A stretch of DNA of 64,000 nucleotides, taken from the NCBI RefSeq assembly GCF_003576645.1, contig NC_044930.1:23285972-23349971 (forward strand), written 5' to 3'. Below, one piece after another: positions 39,950 through 59,763 of the stretch. Under the pieces are notes generated by a model, which worked only from the letters and a program-made list of their open reading frames with translations, had not been told where the DNA came from and searched no databases. Origin of the DNA: Ipomoea triloba. Lineage: Eukaryota > Streptophyta > Magnoliopsida > Solanales > Convolvulaceae. Positions within the stretch are counted from its first letter, which is position 1. The number at the start of each line of letters is the position of its first letter. The position numbers and the translations under genes are program-made.

Positions 39950-42120
39950 CCGACAAGGTGACCCCTATCTCCGTATTTTTTCATTATCTGTGCGGAAGGG
40001 TTATCTGTGCTCCTACAACGGGCTGAGGCTTGGGGGGATATTCACGGCATCAAGATTGCTCGTGGGGCTCCTTCTGTCTCACATCTGTTGTTTGCGGATG
40101 ACAGTTTACTGTTTTTTAAGGCTACCCAGCAGCAAGTACTTAAGGTTAAAGATTGTTTGGAGGAATATTGTGCAGCATCGGGGCAAGCTGTTAATTATAC
40201 TAAGTCCAGCGCGATGTTTAGTACAAACACAAGTGCGGATATGCGTGACTTTGTAGCTGAATGTATGGGAGTACGTGTGACTGAGGATCTGGGGCGATAC
40301 CTTGGCTTTCCATCTGTGTTGGGCAAGAATAAAACTGCCATCTTCCGGTTTATTGAGCAAAGGGTTCGTGAGCGAATAGGTGGCTGGCAACAAAAACTTA
40401 TCTCAAAGGCAGGTCGGGAAGTATTAATTAAAAGCATCGCTCATTCCTTACCAATCTTTACTATGTCTGTTTATTTACTCCCGGGGCATACCTGCAATGC
40501 AATTGAAAAGACTTTGAACAGATATTGGTGGAGTGGAGGTGATCGCCAGAAGGGTATACATGGGCTCAGCTGGTCTCGTTTGAGTGCGCCAAAAACGTGT
40601 GGAGGTTTGGGGTTTAAAAAGATCCGTGAATTCAATATTGCTTTGTTAGCTAAGCAGGGATGGCGATTGTTGACTACTCCATCATCGTTAGTCGGTCGTC
40701 TCCTGAAGGCAAAATATTTTCCTAGCTGTGACTTCTTGGATGCTCAAATTGGCAATAACCCGAGTTATATCTGGCGAAGTATACTAGCAGGGCAAGAACT
40801 CCTTAAATCAGGGTGGTCCGTACAATTGGCGACGGAAAAGACACAAGAATTTGGGGATGGCCTAGGTTATCTGACATGGATAATCCTACTCTTCGCACCC
40901 TAGGAGTTACTGAACTTTATGATGCTACAGTTAGTTCTTTGCTTGATGAGCAAGGTAAATGGGACTTAGAGATTTTACATGATCTGTTTAAACCTGAAGA
41001 TGTTCCTAGAATCCTTGCAACTCCCATTTCGCTTGCGCTATCTGATTCTTGGAGATGGAGAAGGGATATTAGAGGTGTCTACACGGTCAAACATGGTTAC
41101 CAACTGCTTACAAATCAGCGCATGGATGTTGGCCAGACTGCTGCTTTCTCTGCTTGGGATAAACTTTGGAAACTCCCAGTTTCGCCAAAGGTTAAAAACT
41201 TCCTTTGGAGGTGTGCTCGTAACATCGTTCCGGTTCGGGAAGTTCTTAAGCAGAGGCATGTGTGGATCGGTGGGGGGCTGCGCTTTATGCGCTAGTATGG
41301 AAGAGACCACTGAACATTTATTCTGTTCGTGCCCTTTTGCATGTCAAGTTTGGGGTGAAAATGATGTCTCCCAGGGGAAAACTATGCCTGAGTTCATGCA
41401 ATCTGTGTTGTGCTCTGCGGATGGGACTTATGTTGTGCGTATGGCTGCTGTTTGTTGGGTATTGTGGTTGGTTCGAAATGGAATTGTGTGGCAGAATGAG
41501 GTTAGAACAGTGGATAGTGTTTCCATGCAAATCCAACGGTTGCAACTCAGCTGGAAGGAGGCTTATACTAAGTCTAATTTAAATGTTCATAATGATATTC
41601 CCACTGCTTGGACCCCCCCTCAGAATGACTTTCTTAAATGTAATGTTGACGCAGCAATATTTGATGATGGTGCAAGTTATGGTGCAGTGCTGCGGGATCA
41701 CCAAGGTTTTTTTTTTTTTTGTGGCTGTGAAGGCTGATCGACTAATGACTACGCGTGACCCTCTTATGGCAGAAGCATTAGCGGTCAAGGAAGCTCTGAC
41801 TTGGCTCAAAGATTCTCGCCACTCTAGTGTCATTATCGAAACAGATTGTTTAAATTTTGTGCTTGCTTTTCATTCTCGTTCTGTTGATTTTTCCGATGTG
41901 GGTTATTTAGTTAAGCATTGCCGATCTTTGCTAGTGACATTGGGAACGTTTCAGTTCGCCATGTCAAGAGGTTAGCGAATCAGGTGGCTCACGTGCTTGC
42001 ACGGGCAATTGGTTCATCGTTTGGCCTGGGTTCGTGGTTTTCTATTCCGCCTGGTTGTATTTCTGAATATTTGATTCTTTAATGATATTTCATCCTCGTT
42101 TATTTTCAAAAAAAAAAAAA
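39950..42120 (+). mobile_element. 5'-truncated LINE (L1-type non-LTR retrotransposon)
   Basis: The insertion starts inside the reverse transcriptase, at IRQGDP, and ends with a 13-A tail. AAATGGTAT stands before the start (39941-39949), and TGGTAT after the tail (to 42126) completes the target duplication. Domains in order: RT with SHLLFADDSLLFF (catalytic FADD, about 40075), LGRYLGFPSVLGKNK, GGLGFKKIREFNIALLAKQG, the zinc-binding zf-RVT region (VSPKVKNFLWRCARN, CALCASMEETTEHLFCSC) and a plant-type RNase H (CNVDAAIF, VIIETDC). Frameshifts near 40815, 41265 and 41710 (a T12 run) disable it. Confidence 0.88.
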
Positions 42121-42126
42121 TGGTAT

Positions 42127-42477
42127 GAATTAACTTTCATTCTTTTTCATGACTATAGGAGTATATGTGCAAATGAATATGAAGAAATATGGAATTTGAT
42201 TTGTCATTAATGTGATTTATATAAGTTGTGATGAATGGTACAATAATCACATTAATAGTTACATATGACATTTGATGGTTAACTTTTAAAATGATAATGA
42301 ATACAAATAGCGTGAATTACTCCAATTTTTTCTAATATGAATATTGAACACTCATACCACCTCAAAATTTTCATGACCATATATGCAAATGAATATGGAA
42401 AAATATAAAAATTAGTATATGGATACTATTCTCATGAAATGAGATTTATACATGCTATATGCTTATCATAGTCTTAA
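42127..42477. other. AT-rich spacer with internal repeat
   Basis: CATGACTATAGGAGTATATG and TGCAAATGAATATG recur about 220 bp apart (42149 and 42373). No gene is visible. Confidence 0.35.
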
Positions 42478-42597
42478 TGAACTCCACCACTATCATGAAC
42501 AGATACTACATCACATCTAAGACTCGAACCCACTCACATCATACATGTAGGAGTGTAAATCAGGACACCAAGTGCCACTAAACCACAAGGTCTTTGG
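42478..42597 (-). mobile_element. Degraded SINE
   Basis: Reversed, it reads CCAAAGACCTTGTGGTTTAG, TGGCACTTGG, then GTGGGTTCGAGTC (B box) and ATCTGTTCATGATAG, matching the order in the SINE at 57572-57740. The poly-A tail is lost. Confidence 0.6.
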
Positions 42598-42667
42598 TTA
42601 TCTCTTTTGATATATTACCTAATAATTTGTATGATCATATATTTCGTACATCATATTTAGTTTATAT

Positions 42668-42836
42668 TAGGGGTGGGCAAAACGGTTTGGGTTACCCGAA
42701 CCGAACCGAAAAACCGACCGGCCCATGTTTTACAAGAAAACCGAACCGAACCGAACCGAAAAACCGAACGAATTTTTACTTAAATATAAATATATATTAT
42801 ATATAATTAATAAATAACTATATCTATATATATATT

Positions 42837-42889
<53 letters not shown>

Positions 42890-43340
42890 GGGAATTCAAT
42901 CCATTCCAGTAACTGGAATGAATTGAATTCCAAATTATAAATATATAATTTATGAATTCAATTAACTGGAATGATTTTCCAATTCTGGAAATTCGTTCCA
43001 GTAAACTGGAATGAAAATTCCAGTTCTGGAATTTTAATTCTAGTTTTATTTTTTTATTTTAATTTGTTTGAATTGTTAATTTGTTATGTTGGTATTTAAT
43101 ATTTAGATATTAGATTTTGGATTTGGGTTATCTGATGTTTCATGCATAGTTATTACAGTGTCCTGTTAAGTCACAGCGCCCCCGACCGCTTTGTCTTCTA
43201 GGAAATGTTGAAATCCGGGGGCCGTAAACCGAACCGAAGTTATCCGAACCGAAACCGAACCGAACCTTAATGCTAAACCGAATGGTTTGATCTTTTTTAA
43301 AACCGAAAAACCGAACCGAAGACCGAAACGCCCACCCCTA
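42668..43340. mobile_element. hAT-like MITE with CCGAA subterminal arrays
   Basis: The 673-bp element has TIRs TAGGGGTGGGCAAAACGGT and TAGGGGTGGGCGTTTCGGT (right, reversed) and a perfect 8-bp target duplication GTTTATAT (42660-42667, 43341-43348). Both ends carry arrays of ACCGAACCGAA. The middle has an (AT)n microsatellite at 42842-42886 and repeats of GGAATG/CATTCC. There is no coding frame. Confidence 0.85.
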
Positions 43341-43348
43341 GTTTATAT

Positions 43349-44277
43349 AGTATTATAATGAGTTTATTTGGCATACATAGCTAAAAGCTATTAAATAACT
43401 ACAAATTGAAAAGTTTAGGGAAAAAAAAAAAGTAAGGATTACTGAGTATTGAAGTTAGGTGATTAATGCTAACATTAATTGTTGAGTAAACTTATATATG
43501 TAATACAAATACACACATATGCAGAGGCAATACCGAAATTGGTTTTTATCCATACAAGCTCTGAAATTAAGTCATCTGATTATTAGTTTAATACAAAAAT
43601 AGTTATTCGATTACTTTTTTTTTTTCTTATCGAAATTCAGCTAGAGTTGTCGGTGTTTTTGAAATCTCAAGTTACTCCAACTATTATGTGTACAAGCCCT
43701 ACCAAATATATGGCAACCTCTCTATGTCTTATGTAGTTGGTTCGGAACTAAAGGAATAAACCCTGGTTTGAGTGAATATTGACACTAGTACTCATACTAT
43801 ATATCTATGAGTGACAGTTCAACCTTTGTCTATTTGTTGAAATAACTAATATTTTTCTTTATAAGTATAAGTATCAATAAAGGAAGCACATATTACAATA
43901 GTGTTTCCAATGAGAATGGACGGAAAATGCAAGGATAGTTTGAAATTTAAAAAACACGCTTAGTTACGACTGAAATTGTGGTGGAAAAGTTATTGTAGGA
44001 CCATTTTTAGTATTGTGTCCAATAACAATATCCCTCTCTACTTGCTTATTTTATACTTTTTATTTAAAATAAAGTATTGTTATTCATTTTTTAAATATTA
44101 TAATAAATGGAAAGTTGAAATATATTTTTTATGTGAAGTATATATGAAGAAAGATTATAATTTTTAATGAAAGAATGACAAAGGGTGTATTTTTTTATTT
44201 TTTTTATTTTTTTTGTAAAATAACAATATCATTAGTAGAAAAATAATTTTTTAAAAAATTATTTTGTCAATGCTATA
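43349..44277. other. Gene-free AT-rich spacer
   Basis: No coding frame of note, no RNA gene and no recognisable element ends were found in this stretch. Confidence 0.5.
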
Positions 44278-45246
44278 CAGGGCGTTTGTGGGAAAAGAAT
44301 TGCAATTCCGTGGGAAAAGAATTGCAATTCCATGGGAAAAGAATAGTGTGGGAATAAAGTAAGAGTTTAAATTCCATCGTTTGGTTGGAGGAAATAAAAT
44401 TACTAGGAATTTCAATTCCAATGTTTGGTATACATGGGAATTGAAAGGGAATAAGTAGTATAAAGTCCAAAATGCTTATTATTATTATTATTATTATTAT
44501 TAAATGACAAGTACACAAAAAATATAACATATTAAATTCAAATACTACTCATCTACCCTATCTCTTGAACTAGACATATTGTAATTAATTTTCATGCAAA
44601 TACTTCATCAAATGTTAAGCTTCATAATGTCAACATACATCAAAATTAATCAATGAACCAAGATGTACTAATGTGCTTTTCAAAGTTTAGGCAACTCAAA
44701 ATTTGCTTTCAAAATTTCTGCATATAAAGATTTACACAACTCACGTCATTCGATCACTATTTTGAACAATTCTGCATATATATTTTGAACAGATCGGCGC
44801 ACAAATAGAAAATTTTGCTTTTCAAAATTTAGACAAATACGTTATATACACATATCAAATTCAAATATTTAAAAGTTTTGAAAAAACATACTTGATTAAG
44901 GTTGACCTAGAATGATTATTAGCTAAAAAGAATTAAAAAAAAATGATTATTGCTTGCTCGGCTTTCTTGTTGATAGTTGTCGAAGATAATACACGGTATT
45001 AGCTAAAAGAGAAGGTTAGACATCAATTTTAGGTTAAAAAAGAGGAGTAATTTTGTCTCATGAGTATCTTTTGTTATTCCAAAAATCCACGGAATTAAAA
45101 TCCCAATGGGGGGCATGGGGTTCTAATTCCATGAAAATGAGGGAATTGCAATTCCTTCCAACCAAACGAAGGAATTTAGTTGCCTTCGGAATTAGGTGGG
45201 AATTAAGTGGGAATTGAATTTAAATTCTTTCCAACCAAACGCCCTG
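44278..45246. mobile_element. MITE-like element with CAGGGCGTTTG termini
   Basis: The ends CAGGGCGTTTG and CAAACGCCCTG are perfect inverted repeats, with further pairing of GGAATTGCAATTCC motifs near both ends (44301-44335 and 45140-45220). ATA flanks both sides, a possible 3-bp target duplication. The interior is AT-rich with (ATT)n at 44477-44501 and no gene. CACTA, PIF/Harbinger and hAT are all possible classes. Confidence 0.6.
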
Positions 45247-45542
45247 ATAGTGTTTCATTCTAAGAGCTTATTTTAAACTATAATCTATTTATCAAACAAA
45301 GCTAATATGGAATAACTTATTTATAATTTAAAAGTTCTGACAAACACAATTAATAATATATCACACCAAAAAAAAGTAGTAAAAACATTCATTTTAAGAT
45401 TTTAGGATACAATATAGTTGTTGATAGTAGTAATGGGCCGGGGGTTATACCAAGAATAATCAATATAAATAGCCAAATAAGGTCATGGAATAATCATAAA
45501 GGAAATTTCACAAAACAAAATATTGTATCAAGTAATACTTTT

Positions 45543-45695
45543 TTTTTTTTGAATACTACTAACTCTATTACAATGCAGTATCTGTTCATAACTACTTTCT
45601 CAACCTATTGAAACACAAGAGTCAATATTGCTCGAACCCACCACCTCCCGTATAAAGGGAATGATTTGATACCACTGGACCACAAGGTCCTTGGC
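45543..45695 (-). mobile_element. tRNA-derived SINE, full-length
   Basis: A perfect 16-bp target duplication ATCAAGTAATACTTTT (45527-45542 and 45696-45711) brackets the copy. Reversed it reads CCAAGGACCTTGTGGTCCAG (A-box region), then GGAGGTGGTGGGTTCGAGC (B box), CAATAGGTTGAGAAAGTAGT and a poly-A tail of about 12. The same family lies at 57572-57740, 63899-64000, 42478-42597, 35750-35870 and 3014-3400. Confidence 0.88.
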
Positions 45696-45711
45696 ATCAA
45701 GTAATACTTTT

Positions 45712-47382
45712 AATACAATGTGAATTGAACTATGACAAATTGAGCATTACATTTCGATAACTATTTGTATAAGGCACACAATATATATAATTGCTTCTTG
45801 TGCATGTCCCCGAGTAACTAACATTGAGTTTTACATATGTTGTAATGTCTTGACAATGACATAATATTCTTGATATTGAAGCTAACTCCATATGTAGCGG
45901 ATAACGTACTCCATGAGTTGACTCAATGAATTGTGTTAAGTGTGTAAAAGACCTTATCAATTATCTTGTCACCAATAACTTCCATGGTTACAGGCGAACA
46001 CAAGAACAACCGTGTAGAAGCTCAAACTTTGTGCCAACTTGCCTAACCCAATGCATTATTGTTTTCATTAGAAAATGGTGGGTGTGGAGTGGCATGCCAA
46101 TTTGAACTTTGAAGTAGCTTTTAGGTTGAAGTCAAAGTTTAACATGCATATTCCAAAGTTGAGATCATGCTATGGATTGCAGTTGGGTTGAGGAAGACAC
46201 CATGCCACATGCCAATTAAAGTCAGGTCGTGCTACATGTTAAAAGTTATGGTGAGGTGGGGGTTGGGTCATGCCACATGTTGTGGTCGATGTTATGTTGT
46301 GATGCGTGCCAAGATCGTGTCAAACTGTACTCATTTTTTAAATTCATGAACAACAAGGTTCATTTAAACAAACTCATTATTTATTATTTTAATTGGCAAG
46401 TGCTTAGAATACTAAGATAATTCATCATATATAGATGTTTTTGCAAAATTTTATAAAACCTCATACAAGATTCTCTAGGTAATTAAGTTTTCAATCATAC
46501 TCAGATGTTGCATAATTTTAATGAGTGACAACTTATTTGTTCACTTTTGTTATTCTCATGCTCACTAATGCCATGTGGCTATAATAGTACCCCGTAATTT
46601 TTACGTAATATAGGTAGCATTTTCATTTACCACACTTTCCTTGCATATTGAGCTAACCCAACTCAAGCTCCTGCTCTAATCTCGCATGCTCCAACTTGAT
46701 AATGCATTTAGACAAATTTTAAGAAAATCAAGCACTATCATTAGTTTCCCTCTCTATATTCTAAGAAGTATCAATGTAAATAAGTAGCTATATCTCCCTT
46801 AAGCCCTAGAGCTCAAGCTCTAAATAAAATAACAACATTGAGTTACCACATAATACTTACGAACTCTTGGGCTATTAAGCATTTAAGCTCAAATCTCAAG
46901 CTAACCCACACTTATTCAGTTATTCTAAGCATCCTAGACCCACTCTAGACAACACAAAACGCATTACCAAGGCTTAACAACTATCCCGCGCCAACTAAAT
47001 TCAACCATTACTCGAGTAATGGATTGTTCCCCAATCAACGACTAGCTTAAGCAACAATCACTTCTTTATCCTTTATAAGCATTTTTTATTGCATTTCATG
47101 TACCACTCGACCTCACATTTGCATCCATGCTTCTAGTTCTTGAGTTTCAAGTGCATAGCAAGAATATACTCTCTGCAAGTACAAGTAGTAATTTTTTTAA
47201 TGAGCCGCTAAATTATTAAGATTTTATCTTACCACTATCATGTTGAGTCGGGATGTGAGAGCTTGAGCCTGAGGGCAAGGAAATTTCATTTTTTTTGTGG
47301 GCAATTACAAATAGTATTTTCTTTCTATACTTACACTTGACAAAACTAGGCTTCCATTTATATTGACTTCATTAATTAACAT
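45712..47382. other. Gene-free spacer
   Basis: 46080-46320 has repeated CATGCCACATG/TTATGGTGAGG motifs and a G-rich patch but no protein signature. 46600-47300 is ordinary AT-rich DNA with AGCTCAAG-type words repeated (46665-46920). No RNA gene or transposon end was found. Confidence 0.45.
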
Positions 47383-47392
47383 GGATTTAGTA

Positions 47393-49244
47393 CAGTAGTT
47401 ATGCCGTGGACCCAGGTCCACCTTGCAAGGTGGACCTGGGTCCAATACACGCCGTTTCACTTTTTTAAAAAAATAATAAAAATTAATGGCGTTAATGGCT
47501 CCTTATCGCAACAGAACACAAACTCTACATTCACAGACTTTATACTCCATATTCACAATTTAAAAACTCCACATTCACACATTACATGGCTATATGTTTA
47601 GTAACTATATTACCATTGTTATGCATTCACACATTCAAAACTCTATATTGACAGGTCATATACTCCATGTTCATTGGGAACTCCACATTCACACATTACA
47701 GGGCTACAAGTTGCTATAGCTCTATTAACTCTACTACAGATCCACACATTTATAACTCTACATTCACAAATTCTATACTCCATATTCACAATTTGAAACA
47801 TCCACATTCACACATTTCAGGACTATATGTTTAGTAAATTTAAAAAAAAAAGGGTAAATCACCGATTTGGTCCCTCAATTGTTCTCAAACTGTCAATGTT
47901 GTCCCTTAACTCTGTATTCATCAATTTGGTCCCTGAAATTAATTGTTTTTGGTCACATAACTCCATCCGGCCGTTTTCTGATGACCACTCCGATTAAGCA
48001 GGGGTAAATTGGTCTTTTCCTTTCTTCAACGCTCCCTCCCTCATTTCCGGTGAGGACTGCGATTAAACATCCGGTGAGGACTCCGAACTGTCCCTCAATT
48101 AACAGTTCTCTCTATCTATATCTCTCTATTTCTCTCGAAACATCATGCGGTTCTCCGACAGAGGATTCAAATGTTCGACTTCAAAAGCTCTAAACCCACC
48201 AAGACAACGAGGAGGACGACGACAATGTGTTTCCTCTTCTTCTTGCTTTCCTTCTCCATAATCCTTTCTGCCGCTTAAGAAAATTCCAGTCCCGCCGCTG
48301 CCGTCATTCTTGCATTCTCCTGTGCCGTTGCGGTTTTGGGGTTTACCACATTTCTCTTCGCATAGCACATCCAGAAATGAGTAGAAATATTTATTATCAT
48401 TAATCTCAAACTTTTCTTTCCATGCAATTATGACCCGGAACGAAATACCCATAAATTGACAATTCGGGTTGCAGGATAAGCTTGAACCAGAGAATCCAAG
48501 ATGGGTTTTAATTGCTTGGAAGTCCAGATCGGGATAAAATCATGGCTGAGTCTACACTGGGTTTTGAGGTCCGGCTTGAAACCCAGATTTTTCTTGGTGT
48601 AATTGAAGAAGCTAAGAAAGACGGGTGGATGGTGTTGCGTGAATGAGGTGGAAGGGCTTGAGAATTGACAGCCAATGAGCGGTGTTCCTCTGCGTGAGAA
48701 TGGTGGAGATTTGGTTGACCAATTGGGCATGTTTGATCTTTTCTCTCTAACTGGTTTAAGAGTTGGCAGTGATGCTGAAAATGGAAAGGTGTTGATGTGA
48801 AGATGGTGAGACTTGCGATGTAGTAGCATCTGGGTTGCCTGAATGAATGGATACAGATCAGAATTCAGAGAAACTTTTAAGTTTTAACGGCAAAGAAAAT
48901 TTCGTTCCCCGGAAGGGAAGTCAGTGGGCAACAACGACGTCGTTTGACACTTTGAGAATGGTGTTATAAGAGGGATGAAGATTGGAAATGACCAAAATAC
49001 CCACGCTAATCGGAGTCATCGTTTGCTTCTCGACAGAACAGTGCCGAATAGAGTTATGTGACCAAAAACAATTAATTTCAGGGATCAAATCGATGAATAC
49101 GAAGTTAAGGGACATTGACAGTTTGGAAACAATTGAAGGACCAAATTGGTGATTTACCCAAAAAAAATAGTGAAATGACGTCGTATTGGACCCAAGTCCA
49201 CCTTCCAAGGTGCAAGGTGGACCTGGGTCCACGGCATAATTTGC
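47393..49244. mobile_element. MULE-like outer element (CCGTGGACC termini)
   Basis: TTATGCCGTGGACCCAGGTC at the left and its reverse at the right (49215-49241) frame the element, each followed by a second inverted copy around GGTCCACCTTGCAAGGTGGA. A 10-bp direct repeat GGATTTAGTA (47383-47392, 49245-49254) fits a Mutator-like target duplication. The left interior has a minisatellite of CTCCACATTCACACATTACA-like units (47515-47835). A second MULE is inserted at 47852-49159. Confidence 0.65.
47852..49159. mobile_element. Inner MULE nested in the outer element, possible Pack-MULE
   Basis: Long TIRs: left GGGTAAATCACCGATTTGGT and the same reversed at the right (49135-49159). They pair for about 190 bp (AATTAATTGTTTTTGGTCAC, TCGTCG/CGGAGTCAT zones). 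The insertion lies in an A-run, giving an 8-9-bp poly-A target duplication. The GC-balanced interior (48040-48930) holds minus-strand open frames of 108 and 133 codons overlapping at 48428-48452. They resemble no family I can name. Captured host sequence is likely but unproven. Confidence 0.7.
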
Positions 49245-49460
49245 GGATTTAGTAGAAGGTAACTACAAAGGTGTGTAGTGGTCCACCTTGTTTGGATTTA
49301 GTAGAAGGTAACTACAAAGGTGTGTAGTGGTCCACCTTGTTTGGATTTAGTAGAAGGTAACTACAAAGGTATGTAGTGGAACTTGCAAGATGGACCTGGA
49401 TCCATGACATAATTTGCAGATTTAGTAGAAGGTAACTACAAAGGTGTGTATGAATGAGAC
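49245..49460. repeat. 49-bp tandem repeat upstream of the kinase gene
   Basis: GGATTTAGTAGAAGGTAACT starts units at 49245, 49294 and 49343, with a fourth diverged unit at about 49418; each holds GTGTGTAGTGGTCCACCTTG. The third is interrupted by a decayed transposon end (GATGGACCTGGATCCATGAC). The whole array appears again at 50503-50718 in the duplicated segment. Confidence 0.75.
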
Positions 49461-49853
49461 TACTTTTGTATCCACTTATGTATACAATGGAGTCTCATAC
49501 CGTGTACAAAATACAAATTAATAAAGAAGTTAGCAAACCAAACAGGGCATAGCATAAGAAAAGCCAGCTGTCAAAGTGAAGTCCATTTGTTAGAAGGGAG
49601 CTGTCAACAGCACTGGATCCAAACCCCTCAACGCATATACTGCTTCTCTCTGCTCACTGTTGCTGAGCTCGTCTTCTTTGCTTTGCTTTGCTTTGCTGAT
49701 GAGGTAAATTCACTCCGCCTTTTTCACAAACAATTCGTACGCACACATGTATATGTATTGATATCGGCAGATGTCCAGGTAAGGAGAGAGAGAGAGAGAG
49801 GGGGAGGGAGAAGGGCGGAGAGCGAGTTGGTGTTTGTTTTAGAGAGAGAAAAC

Positions 49854-49984
49854 ATGGAGGAGGAGCACTGCGAGGAGGAAGTGCTTGGCTCGAGCTATAC
49901 GATGGAGAAGGTCGCCGCCGCTAAGCAATTCATAGAGAACCACTACAAGAATCAGATGAAGAGCATCCAGGAACGCAAGGAAAG
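49854..49984 (+). pseudogene. Duplicate first exon of the NDR kinase
   Basis: It is identical to 51112-51242 and has its own leader and donor site. If the duplication were real, this would be an alternative promoter and first exon splicing over 51112-51242. Given the adjacent N, it is more likely an assembly duplicate. Confidence 0.7.
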
Positions 49985-51029
49985 GTGAGCGTATGTGCTT
50001 GCGTGCGTTTGCTTGCGTGTGCAGAGTTGTTTGGGAATACGGACGCGCCACTGGCGCAATTAGCTCGATGCTTACTCGTTTCTGCTGTTTTGCGAGATCT
50101 AGAGTGTCGTACTAAAATTCCGTTTGTGGCTCCCTTGGATTTCGGTATTTCTGAGGTTCATGTTCATCGATTAAATTTGGTTAGGTTTATGGGTTTGTTA
50201 ATTTATATGTGTTCATGTTAGATGGGCGATACATAGGAGAGGCGAGGCTTTATTGATTTAGTGATTCAAGCTATTTAGACGAATGCAGTTGAAGTTGTGC
50301 ATTGCGAAGTTTAGAACTCAATGTTTTAGTGTTCTAACTGAAGATTACCACATCTACTTATTTGGAGAAAATGCTTCTCATTTGATCTAAACAAAAGCTG
50401 TATGTTTTGAAGGCTTTCTGCTATTCTCTGNAATGACGTCGTATTGGACCCAAGTCCACCTTCCAAGGTGCAAGGTGGACCTGGGTCCACGGCATAATTT
50501 GCGGATTTAGTAGAAGGTAACTACAAAGGTGTGTAGTGGTCCACCTTGTTTGGATTTAGTAGAAGGTAACTACAAAGGTGTGTAGTGGTCCACCTTGTTT
50601 GGATTTAGTAGAAGGTAACTACAAAGGTATGTAGTGGAACTTGCAAGATGGACCTGGATCCATGACATAATTTGCAGATTTAGTAGAAGGTAACTACAAA
50701 GGTGTGTATGAATGAGACTACTTTTGTATCCACTTATGTATACAATGGAGTCTCATACCGTGTACAAAATACAAATTAATAAAGAAGTTAGCAAACCAAA
50801 CAGGGCATAGCATAAGAAAAGCCAGCTGTCAAAGTGAAGTCCATTTGTTAGAAGGGAGCTGTCAACAGCACTGGATCCAAACCCCTCAACGCATATACTG
50901 CTTCTCTCTGCTCACTGTTGCTGAGCTCGTCTTCTTTGCTTTGCTTTGCTTTGCTGATGAGGTAAATTCACTCCGCCTTTTTCACAAACAATTCGTACGC
51001 ACACATGTATATGTATTGATATCGGCAGA

Positions 51030-51111
51030 TGTCCAGGTAAGGAGAGAGAGAGAGAGAGGGGGAGGGAGAAGGGCGGAGAGCGAGTTGGTGTTTGTTTTAG
51101 AGAGAGAAAAC
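51030..51111 (+). promoter_or_regulatory. GA-rich leader of the kinase gene
   Basis: GGAGAGAGAGAGAGAGGGGG just before the ATG is a (GA)n tract of the kind seen in plant core promoters and 5' UTRs. Upstream, TTTGCTTTGCTTTGCTTTG is a short pyrimidine-rich repeat. No firm TATA box was fixed. Confidence 0.4.
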
Positions 51112-59128
<8,017 letters not shown>

Positions 59129-59730
59129 CAAAGCTTGTGTTTTACAAAACATATTAAGGGGATGTAGCATATATCTGCATATTTGATCAGGTTTGCTCTT
59201 CCCCGTTCCATTTTAGATGTTTGCCCTACCCCTATGTATAACGAACCACCATGTAATTGTACAGAGTGATTGAAAATCTGTGTAATAGTGGATTAACTTG
59301 TAGGGCATGAAATTTACTAGTTAGGAAGGTTTGTGCAATAGAAACTTAGAATAGGTGGGTATGTCATTTGTGTCCCGGCTGCCCAGGTTGGCAAATGAAT
59401 TTTGCTTTCTCTTGTGGCAGTTTTTGGTCGGACCATTTGATAAATTGGAAAACATTCACTCTCTATTCTGCTAGCTAGAGGAACTATTCTAATCTACTAG
59501 CTACTAGCTATGAAAAAGCTTTATTTATTAATTGCCAGCTTGCTGCACTATATTGGTTGCTGTTGTGTGTTCTTTGGATGTATATGCAAATTTTGATTAG
59601 TAACTATTTGTGCTATTAGATTTATTTTGGTTTGAAGCTTGTGAAAAATTTGGAAAAAATAAATGTAGAGATTGCTTTCCTCAAATGGGATTTGATTGAT
59701 TTTAAATTATTCGAAACTGTGTTACTAGAT
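59129..59730 (+). other. 3' UTR and downstream flank of the kinase gene
   Basis: The 3' UTR probably extends to about 59300-59600 (AATAGTGG, ATTAACTTG region); no single polyadenylation signal stands out. No gene is visible in the remainder. Confidence 0.5.
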
Positions 59731-59731
59731 N

Positions 59732-59762
<31 letters not shown>
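59731..59762. other. Single N plus 31-G run (assembly artefact)
   Basis: One N followed by 31 G is unlike any neighbouring sequence and resembles a contig edge or sequencing homopolymer error. Confidence 0.8.

Positions 59763-59763
<1 letters not shown>

Larger units (their letters stand above)
49174..50430. repeat. Direct duplicate 3, left copy (kinase promoter and exon 1)
   Basis: AATGACGTCGTATTGGACCC at 49174 recurs at 50432 and all 1257 bp are repeated with an offset of 1258, up to the single N at 50431. The segment includes the 49-bp repeats, the GA-rich leader and the first exon of the NDR kinase. An unmerged contig overlap is the simplest explanation. Confidence 0.88.

Noticed and set aside
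40106..41833. Minus-strand frames in the LINE
   Set aside because: Antisense shadows of RT and RNase H.
47500..47835. CRISPR-like regular repeats
   Set aside because: Units are imperfect and contiguous without unique spacers, in a plant nuclear context; they are a minisatellite in a transposon.
49587..50221. 133- and 78-codon plus frames around kinase exon 1
   Set aside because: The first only extends exon 1 upstream through a non-ATG start and the GA tract; the second reads intron 1.
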